DNA from: an uncultured Bacilli bacterium
GTDB lineage: Bacteria; Bacillota_I; Bacilli_A; RFN20; CAG-826
Assembly: GCA_934700895.1 (NCBI GenBank)
Contig: CAKUXV010000012.1
Location: 1-18,242 of the forward strand
Direction: 5' to 3'
DNA: 18,242 bases
In this document: positions 13,376 to 18,242 of the stretch, piece after piece
How the letters are laid out: every line of letters begins with the position of its first letter
How positions within the stretch are numbered: the stretch's first letter is position 1
Translations under genes and position numbers: made by a program
The notes under the pieces: generated by a model
What the model was told of the DNA's origin: nothing
Databases searched by the model: none
The model's input: only the letters and a program-made list of their open reading frames with translations

Positions 13376-14179
13376 CTATTTTTTCGCTAATGAAAGCGTT
13401 TCAAGACGGTGCAAATGATGTTTCTTTATAAAATCATGGAAAGGAGCATCGCTTACTTCATCATAAATGGAAGGAAGGTGAGCATCCACGCCGATCACGC
13501 AGTCTGGCCCTTCTTCCGCAACGATATCCCAAAAGAGGGGATAAGGATAATGGGCGATGCGTTCATCGTTTAAATCCAGTTCTGGGGAACGCGACTTCGG
13601 ACCCATGTTCACTTCCAAAGGAATTCCAAGTTCTTTGGCTTTACGGGCGATGCGTCTAGCAACCTCGCGGGTATGCGAATTCCAGCTTGGATACCAAAGC
13701 ATGAAGAAATCGGGGTGGCAAGCATAAAGGAAAAGCCCTGATTCCATCCCCTCGACGATGGCATCGCAATAATCATCCAATGCTTGATCGAGGTCTGCTT
13801 GATTGCCATACCAGCAAAACTGGTCATCACGCAGAAAGCAATGCTGCCCTAGAATCAGGTATTCCACTTTCCCGCTTTCTAGCAAATCCCGGTAATAAGA
13901 TTCGTAACGCCTCCCATACCATTCGCATTCAAACCCCGTATGGATTTCGATTTGGTCTTTGTATTTTTCTTTTAATTGAGCCACCGAATCGAGGTAGTCC
14001 TGCAACATATAAGGGGCTCCTCGCATTCTTGGCTGGGCCTTGTCAGGCAAAATGACGTGGTCAGAGAACCCAAAAATGGAGATTCCCGCGCGAATCCCCG
14101 CTTGGACGTATTCTTCATCCTCCCCAATCGCGTGTCCGCAACGGGCCGTATGGCTATGGTAATTCGCTTTTAATCGCAT
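13376..14179 (-). CDS. PHP-domain phosphatase, histidinol-phosphatase (HisK) type
   Basis: With the ATG at 14179 the product is 267 aa. The PHP metal ligands can be read in order: H8 and H10 in YHSHT, H16 in RCGHA, D40-H41 in GFSDH, E84 in GFECEW, H113 in LGQH, H155 in CHPDF, and D232/H234 in GVDAH. This matches the histidinol-phosphate phosphatase branch, but no other his gene is in the window, so the true substrate could be another phosphoester. An open frame runs on to a TTG at 14203, but the ATG is preferred: GGAGG lies 10 bp before it and the first metal-binding strand follows at once, as in the family. It overlaps the end of truA by 10 bp, so it is the last gene of the ecf-truA operon. 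Confidence 0.85.
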   Translation of the reverse strand: MRLKANYHSHTARCGHAIGEDEEYVQAGIRAGISIFGFSDHVILPDKAQPRMRGAPYMLQDYLDSVAQLKEKYKDQIEIHTGFECEWYGRRYESYYRDLLESGKVEYLILGQHCFLRDDQFCWYGNQADLDQALDDYCDAIVEGMESGLFLYACHPDFFMLWYPSWNSHTREVARRIARKAKELGIPLEVNMGPKSRSPELDLNDERIAHYPYPLFWDIVAEEGPDCVIGVDAHLPSIYDEVSDAPFHDFIKKHHLHRLETLSLAKK

Positions 14180-14922
14180 GGATAAAGCACCTCCAAGAGG
14201 CAAAGTCCTTCCGCAGGAGCTTTAAAGGACATGATTTTTCTTTGTTCCCTCTTTAAGCGTTCCTCAATGTCTTCCACCTGGATTTTGCTCAAGGCACATT
14301 GAAAAGCCGCCCCCATTAAAAACCGAACCATATAGGTCATAAAGCCATTGGATTTAAAAACCACGAACCCCGTCCTTTTCTCCATGTCCACCTGAACATC
14401 CTGGATATGAACATCGCGAATAAAGCCATCTTTGTCTTCGGCTTTGGAGGTAAAATTTTTAAAACAATGTTTTCCTTCAAAGGCTTCTAATGCCTTTTGG
14501 AATTTTACCAAATCAAAATTCTTTCGGTCTCCTAAATAAGCCACCACATCGGCTTGAAGGGGCAATTTTGGTCCAAAGGAAAAATCGTATCGATAGATTT
14601 TCCCAAAGCAGGAATGACGGGCATCGAAAGACAAAGGGACTTCTTTTAATTCCAGCACTTCGATCGTACGTGGTAACAAACGATTTATCGCGTACATAAA
14701 ATGGGTTAAATCATGGATTTCTTTCGCTTCAAAGGTAAAGGTCTGACCTAACGCGTTCACCCCAGCATCCGTTCTTCCCGCGGCTTTAATCACGGTCTTC
14801 CTTCCCGTCAAAGAGGTGAGTTGTTCTTCCAAAATTCCTTGGATCGTCTTTCCTTCTTTTTGACGTTCAAAACCTAAATATGGGGCCCCTAAATAGGAAA
14901 GTTTGCCAAAATATTTTTTCAT
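14170..14922 (-). CDS. truA: tRNA pseudouridine(38-40) synthase TruA
   Basis: This enzyme makes pseudouridine at positions 38-40 of the tRNA anticodon arm. The frame extends upstream to 15087, but the family N-terminus MKKYFGKLSYLGAPYLGFERQ begins at 14922, whose ATG overlaps the ecfT stop (ATGA). That gives 250 aa, the usual size. The catalytic loop is AGRTDAGVNALGQ, with Asp52 as nucleophile. The family normally has His where Asn56 stands (GVHA), a small deviation. KIYRYDF holds the conserved Tyr, and NGFMTYMVRFLMG is the late conserved segment. It follows ecfT as in many Firmicutes and overlaps the PHP gene downstream. Confidence 0.95.
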   Translation of the reverse strand: MKKYFGKLSYLGAPYLGFERQKEGKTIQGILEEQLTSLTGRKTVIKAAGRTDAGVNALGQTFTFEAKEIHDLTHFMYAINRLLPRTIEVLELKEVPLSFDARHSCFGKIYRYDFSFGPKLPLQADVVAYLGDRKNFDLVKFQKALEAFEGKHCFKNFTSKAEDKDGFIRDVHIQDVQVDMEKRTGFVVFKSNGFMTYMVRFLMGAAFQCALSKIQVEDIEERLKREQRKIMSFKAPAEGLCLLEVLYPCD

Positions 14923-15821
14923 GGGACCATCACTCCAAACAAAGCGAAGATATCCACGTGGAGGCAAGATAAGGTGATGAATCCCGACATAACCACCGCC
15001 GCGAAAAGCAAAGCAAACAAGTCGCTCCAATGGAATTTTAGAATCCGATATTTGGTTCTTTTGGCAGCAGGATCGTATCCGCGACATTCCATGGCATTGG
15101 CCAGTTCCTCACTTCGCATAAATGAAGAAACGAATAAAGGGATGATCAAGGAGGTCACCCCGGCAATGCGACGGAACAATGAACCATGCTCAAAATCCAC
15201 GCCACGAGAAGATTGGGCTTTCATGACGCGAGTCGCATCTTCTAATAATGTGGGAATAAAACGCAAGGCAATCGAAATCGTCATAGCGACTTCCGCCGCA
15301 GGAAAATGCAAAACCTTTAAAGGGGACAGGTACCATTCAAACGCGTAGGTGAGATCCAAAGGCTTCGTCGAAGCCGTAAGGATCATCGTGAGTTCAATCA
15401 TAAGGACAAGGCGTAACAAAATGCGGCCCGCTTCGGCAAAAGAGTCCCAATAGACGGTCCAGTTATTTAGAGCAGGCACCGTCCAAGCTGCGCCAAGAGT
15501 CGGATTTTGATAGGGAACCAAACAATAGATGACAAGAAGGAAAATCACCATGAACCACAAGGATCTTAGGTTCGAAAGGACGCTACGAACGGACATGTGA
15601 GTACTCCATAAAATCATGGAAATCACAAGGACCATAACCGCCTGCATCAAATAAGACATCGCCCAAGCATTCACCAAAGACCCATCGTCTAGAACGCGCT
15701 GAAAAGGGAAGAAGACCGCAACCATTAAAAGGATGGTCGTAGCAATCTTCACGCGGGGATCCAACCGATGCACCCAGGAAGAATAGGGCACGTATTTTCC
15801 TAAGGCAAACCCCTTCATCAT
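14919..15821 (-). CDS. ecfT: ECF transporter transmembrane component EcfT
   Basis: The 300-aa integral membrane protein is the T component of energy-coupling factor vitamin transporters. It couples ATP hydrolysis by EcfA1/EcfA2 to the substrate-binding S component. HRLDPRVK at 18-25 precedes a long hydrophobic helix; further helices lie near 55-72, 88-103, 135-150, 220-235 and 266-288. Two coupling-helix motifs are visible, SSRG at 204-207 and ECRG at 245-248, which dock into the ATPases. Start and stop both overlap neighbours by 4 bp (ecfA2 and truA). No S component gene is in the window, so this is probably a shared (group II) ECF module. Confidence 0.95.
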   Translation of the reverse strand: MMKGFALGKYVPYSSWVHRLDPRVKIATTILLMVAVFFPFQRVLDDGSLVNAWAMSYLMQAVMVLVISMILWSTHMSVRSVLSNLRSLWFMVIFLLVIYCLVPYQNPTLGAAWTVPALNNWTVYWDSFAEAGRILLRLVLMIELTMILTASTKPLDLTYAFEWYLSPLKVLHFPAAEVAMTISIALRFIPTLLEDATRVMKAQSSRGVDFEHGSLFRRIAGVTSLIIPLFVSSFMRSEELANAMECRGYDPAAKRTKYRILKFHWSDLFALLFAAVVMSGFITLSCLHVDIFALFGVMVP

Positions 15822-16678
15822 AGGGCCTTCTCCTTAATGGACGCGATTTGCTGGGCCAAGGTTTGGCAGTCTACGATTTTCCCTTCATCGAGTTCCATCC
15901 CCCTTTGTTTTAATTGGGTGATGAAGGAATATAGCAACGGAGTTTCTAGGCTAAACCGCTCCATGTCCTCGCTGAATAGTTCTGTTGGAGTGGAGATTCG
16001 CGCGATTTTCCCTTGGTCCATGACGATGACTTTGTCGCAATAACGAAGCACCAAATTCATGTCATGGGTCACCAAAATAATCGTCGTTCCTTCTTGGTGG
16101 ATTTTTTCAAACAAATCCATCAAAGCCAAAGCTCCCGCTGGGTCTAATCCCGCGGTCGGTTCATCGATAATCAAATAGGAGGGGTGATAAGCCAAAATGC
16201 CAGCAATCGCCACGCGTCGTTTCTCTCCGCCGGAAAGTTCTAACGGGGAACGTTTATCAAAAGATTCGTCCAAACCAACCATCCGCAAAGCTTTATGGGC
16301 TTCTTCTAACGCCTCTGGCCCCTTCATTCCAAAATTCTTTGGTCCATAGGCAACGTCTTTTTCCACCGAATCTTCGAATAATTGATATTCGGGGAATTGG
16401 AAAACCAAGCCAACGTGGCGACGTAGTTCTTTTGTTTTCTTGGTACGTTTCTTTTTATCGCTCGAATTGCAAAAATCATCGACCTTCACTTCGCCCGAAG
16501 TTGGGTTAAGCAAGGCGTTAATATGCTGAATCAACGTGGATTTGCCGCACCCCGTTCGGCCAACAAGGGCAACAAAGGATCCGTTTTCGATATCCAAAGA
16601 AACGTCTTTTAGCGCCTCGTATTCTAAAGGCGATTTACGGTTATAAATAAAGGAAACGTCATGGAAGTTTATCGGCAT
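15818..16678 (-). CDS. ecfA2: ECF transporter ATPase EcfA2
   Basis: The 286-aa ABC ATPase has Walker A GRTGCGKST (40-48), Q-loop Q94 in FQFPEYQLF, signature LSGGEKRR (148-155), Walker B LIIDEP (169-174) and H-loop H205 in VTHD. FQFPEYQLFE, in place of the FQNPDNQ of EcfA1, marks it as the second ATPase of the heterodimer. A Lys-rich insert at 75-83 (DKKKRTKKTK) lies before the Q-loop. The ATG overlaps the end of ecfA1 by 10 bp, and its stop overlaps the ecfT start by 4 bp. Confidence 0.95.
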   Translation of the reverse strand: MPINFHDVSFIYNRKSPLEYEALKDVSLDIENGSFVALVGRTGCGKSTLIQHINALLNPTSGEVKVDDFCNSSDKKKRTKKTKELRRHVGLVFQFPEYQLFEDSVEKDVAYGPKNFGMKGPEALEEAHKALRMVGLDESFDKRSPLELSGGEKRRVAIAGILAYHPSYLIIDEPTAGLDPAGALALMDLFEKIHQEGTTIILVTHDMNLVLRYCDKVIVMDQGKIARISTPTELFSEDMERFSLETPLLYSFITQLKQRGMELDEGKIVDCQTLAQQIASIKEKAL

Positions 16679-17493
16679 AGATATTCCTCCAGTTCCTGCG
16701 TGGTTTTGACGTTCTCGGGGATAACGAGTCCCGCTTTTTCTAACGCACCCTTCATTTCAAAGAAGAACGGCACGCCTAATTTCATAGAACGTAATTCATC
16801 GATATGGGAGAAGACTTCACTCGGCTTGCCCTGAAGACGGATTTCTCCCTCGTCCAAAACAATAACCTCATCGCTATGAAAAGCCTCTTCAATATCATGG
16901 GTAATGGAAAGCAAGGTTAAAGAGGGGTTTTCTTCCCTCATCTTGGTAATCAATTCATGGATTTCCCTTTTCCCTTTGGGATCTAACATCGCCGTAGCTT
17001 CATCAAAAATCACTAAGTCCGGGTGCATGGCCAAAACCCCAGCAATCGCAACGCGTTGTTTTTGCCCTCCGCTAAGCATCTGAGGTTCGTGATCGAGAAA
17101 ATCCTGCATCCCCACTTCTTGGGCCACCTTTTCAATCAGGGGTTGCATTTGTTCGTGGGGAACCTGCCTGTTTTCTAATCCGAAGGCAATGTCGTCTTCA
17201 ACCGTCGATCCCACAAATTGGTTATCCGGGTTTTGAAAAACAATGCCGATTCGAGAACGGATAGAAGCAAGGTTTTTACGGTTCAAGGGGATTCCAAAAG
17301 CTTCGATGTCCCCATCGAATCCTCCTAATAATCCCATGATGCATTTGGCTAAGGTCGATTTCCCGGAACCATTATGTCCAATGATCGAAACATATTGGCC
17401 AGGATAAACCGAAAAAGAGACATCCTTGAGCACTTTGACATCTTCGTCATAGCCATAACGAAGGTGGCAAACATCCAAAAGGGGCTTATTCAT
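16669..17493 (-). CDS. ecfA1: ECF transporter ATPase EcfA1
   Basis: With the start at 17493 the product is 274 aa. Walker A is GHNGSGKST (39-47), the Q-loop FQNPDNQFVG (86-95), the signature LSGGQKQRVAIAG (140-152), Walker B VIFDEATAMLDPKG (161-174) and the H-loop ITHD with H199. These fit EcfA1, which pairs with EcfA2 beneath EcfT. The frame is open upstream to 17562, but that part lies inside the preceding gene and has no family similarity; MNKPLLDV is the expected beginning. The ATG overlaps the 74-aa membrane protein gene by 8 bp. Confidence 0.94.
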   Translation of the reverse strand: MNKPLLDVCHLRYGYDEDVKVLKDVSFSVYPGQYVSIIGHNGSGKSTLAKCIMGLLGGFDGDIEAFGIPLNRKNLASIRSRIGIVFQNPDNQFVGSTVEDDIAFGLENRQVPHEQMQPLIEKVAQEVGMQDFLDHEPQMLSGGQKQRVAIAGVLAMHPDLVIFDEATAMLDPKGKREIHELITKMREENPSLTLLSITHDIEEAFHSDEVIVLDEGEIRLQGKPSEVFSHIDELRSMKLGVPFFFEMKGALEKAGLVIPENVKTTQELEEYLCR

Positions 17494-17710
17494 TTTTTTC
17501 CTCCTCTTGGCTTTCCTTCCGCTTTTTATGCCAAACGATTTCAACGATGACAACCGTTGCAATCAGTCCTGCAATCAAAATACCCAACAACATCCAAAGA
17601 ACCCAGTCCGTGCGGTTCTTGCCGTTAAGTAACGGAACAAAAATCGCAATGCCAGCTAAGCCATAGCATAACGTGATGATAAAGATGCGGTAAAAAATGG
17701 AATGATTCAC
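17486..17710 (-). CDS. Two-helix membrane protein of unknown function
   Basis: The 74-aa product has two hydrophobic helices, about residues 7-27 (RIFIITLCYGLAGIAIFVPL region) and 36-59 (WVLWMLLGILIAGLIATVVI region), joined by a short NGKNRTD loop. The C-terminal tail is charged (HKKRKESQEEEKNE) and should lie in the cytoplasm. The start is a GTG overlapping the stop of the dCMP deaminase gene by 4 bp, and the end overlaps the ecfA1 start by 8 bp, so it is translated within the operon. I do not recognise the family. Its position at the head of an ECF module suggests an accessory or regulatory subunit, but it is too short to be a normal six-helix S component. Confidence 0.75.
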   Translation of the reverse strand: MNHSIFYRIFIITLCYGLAGIAIFVPLLNGKNRTDWVLWMLLGILIAGLIATVVIVEIVWHKKRKESQEEEKNE

Positions 17711-18198
17711 TTCGTGCTGATCTCCACATTCCGCCCTTCGTAACGGCGGTATTTGACTCCAGCCATATCCAGGATTCTTCTCGAAGCCTGTTCTTCCAAA
17801 TGGTCATGGTATTTATCATCGGCAAAGATGATTTCCTTAATGCCAACTTGAACGATGGCTTTCGCACATTCGTTGCAGGGGAAGAGGGTGACATAAATCG
17901 TGCATCCATTTAAAGCTGAACCGTCACGGGTATTCAAAATCGCATTGAATTCGGCATGGCAAACATAAAGGTACTTCGAATCGAGCCCCTCTCCATGTCC
18001 CCAGGGGATTTCATCGTCACAGACGCCGCGAGGCATGCCGTTATAGCCAATGGATACAACTTTATGGTTATCATCGACTATGCATGCGCCTACCTGGGTG
18101 GAAGGGTCTTTGGAACGCATCGCAGAAAGCTTAGCAAGCCCCATGAAGTATTCGTCCCATTTGAGATTATTCGTTAAGGGTTTCGTATTTTCAGCCAT
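17707..18198 (-). CDS. Deoxycytidylate (dCMP) deaminase, ComEB family
   Basis: The 163-aa zinc enzyme converts dCMP to dUMP, feeding dTMP synthesis. The zinc site is HAE with H81 and proton-shuttle E83, plus PCNEC with C108 and C111. An early DPSTQVGACIVD segment (31-42) and the IGYNGMPRGV loop (50-59) are typical of dCMP deaminases. The ComEB name in Bacillus comes from its place in the comE operon; that context is absent here. AAAGGAG lies about 11 bp before the ATG, and TATGAT about 29 bp before it. It is the first visible gene of the seven-gene minus-strand operon. Confidence 0.94.
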   Translation of the reverse strand: MAENTKPLTNNLKWDEYFMGLAKLSAMRSKDPSTQVGACIVDDNHKVVSIGYNGMPRGVCDDEIPWGHGEGLDSKYLYVCHAEFNAILNTRDGSALNGCTIYVTLFPCNECAKAIVQVGIKEIIFADDKYHDHLEEQASRRILDMAGVKYRRYEGRNVEISTK

Positions 18199-18227
18199 AA
18201 TGATGCGTCTCCTTTGTTAACCAAAAT

Positions 18228-18233
18228 ATCATA
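18228..18233 (-). promoter_or_regulatory. Possible -10 box of the dCMP deaminase-ecf-truA operon
   Basis: TATGAT on the minus strand lies 29 bp upstream of the ATG. The matching -35 would fall beyond the right edge, so it cannot be checked. Confidence 0.4.
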
Positions 18234-18242
18234 CACGAATGC

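Noticed and set aside
12498..13418. 306-codon plus-strand frame across yebC
   Set aside because: It is the antisense shadow of yebC, starts inside the end of the AbiEi-type gene, and its residues mirror the YebC codons; yebC itself is certain.
14923..15087. 55-residue N-terminal extension of TruA
   Set aside because: The extension lies within the ecfT coding region and has no similarity to TruA; the family N-terminus begins at 14922 with an ATGA overlap.
17494..17562. 23-residue N-terminal extension of EcfA1
   Set aside because: It lies inside the 74-aa membrane protein gene, and the ABC domain begins normally at MNKPLLDV.

Overview
The window looks like chromosome of a mid-GC member of the Bacillota, probably a gut-type relative of Erysipelotrichia or Bacilli. 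The signs are strong AAGGAGG-type ribosome binding sites, tRNA genes that encode their own CCA, an ECF-transporter/truA cluster, a ComEB-type dCMP deaminase and rplM-rpsI. TGA is a normal stop here: mod, res, ecfA2, ecfT and the DUF4143 ATPase all end in TGA, several inside tight overlaps. The Mycoplasma code therefore does not apply. The taxonomic guess is inference.

Left part (1-4524) is a defence block. It holds the 3' end of a type III modification methylase, a complete type III Res subunit, and a 64-aa HTH regulator coupled to Res by a 4-bp overlap. Convergent to these lies a DUF3644 gene whose HEPN-like Rx4H motif is intact but whose frame is cut by one in-frame TGA.

Next (4525-5472) comes an AT-rich spacer, a roughly 185-nt stretch that folds like a structured non-coding RNA, a tRNA-Leu(TAG) with terminator on the minus strand, and a 51-aa gene with its own Shine-Dalgarno and terminator. 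RarA follows (5473-6756, minus).

An AT-rich region of about 800 bp with paired operator-like palindromes (6757-7574) leads to an HxlR-family regulator. This converges on a two-gene minus-strand unit: DUF4143 ATPase, then a flavodoxin/ferredoxin (EFR1-type) protein. A perfect 32-bp tandem repeat lies upstream of the ATPase. Beyond it is a minus-strand tRNA cluster, Ile(GAT)-Val(CAC)-Thr(TGT), with a good promoter and a strong terminator.

The right part is housekeeping. rplM-rpsI has its own promoter and a leader hairpin. A solitary AbiEi-type antitoxin gene, apparently leaderless, is divergent from it. A YeeN-type YebC gene follows. Last is a tightly overlapping minus-strand operon: dCMP deaminase, a two-helix membrane protein, ecfA1, ecfA2, ecfT, truA, PHP phosphatase. 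In many Firmicutes ecfA1-ecfA2-ecfT-truA runs straight into rplM-rpsI; here PHP, yebC and abiEi have come between them.

No insertion sequence, CRISPR array, prophage or replication origin was seen.
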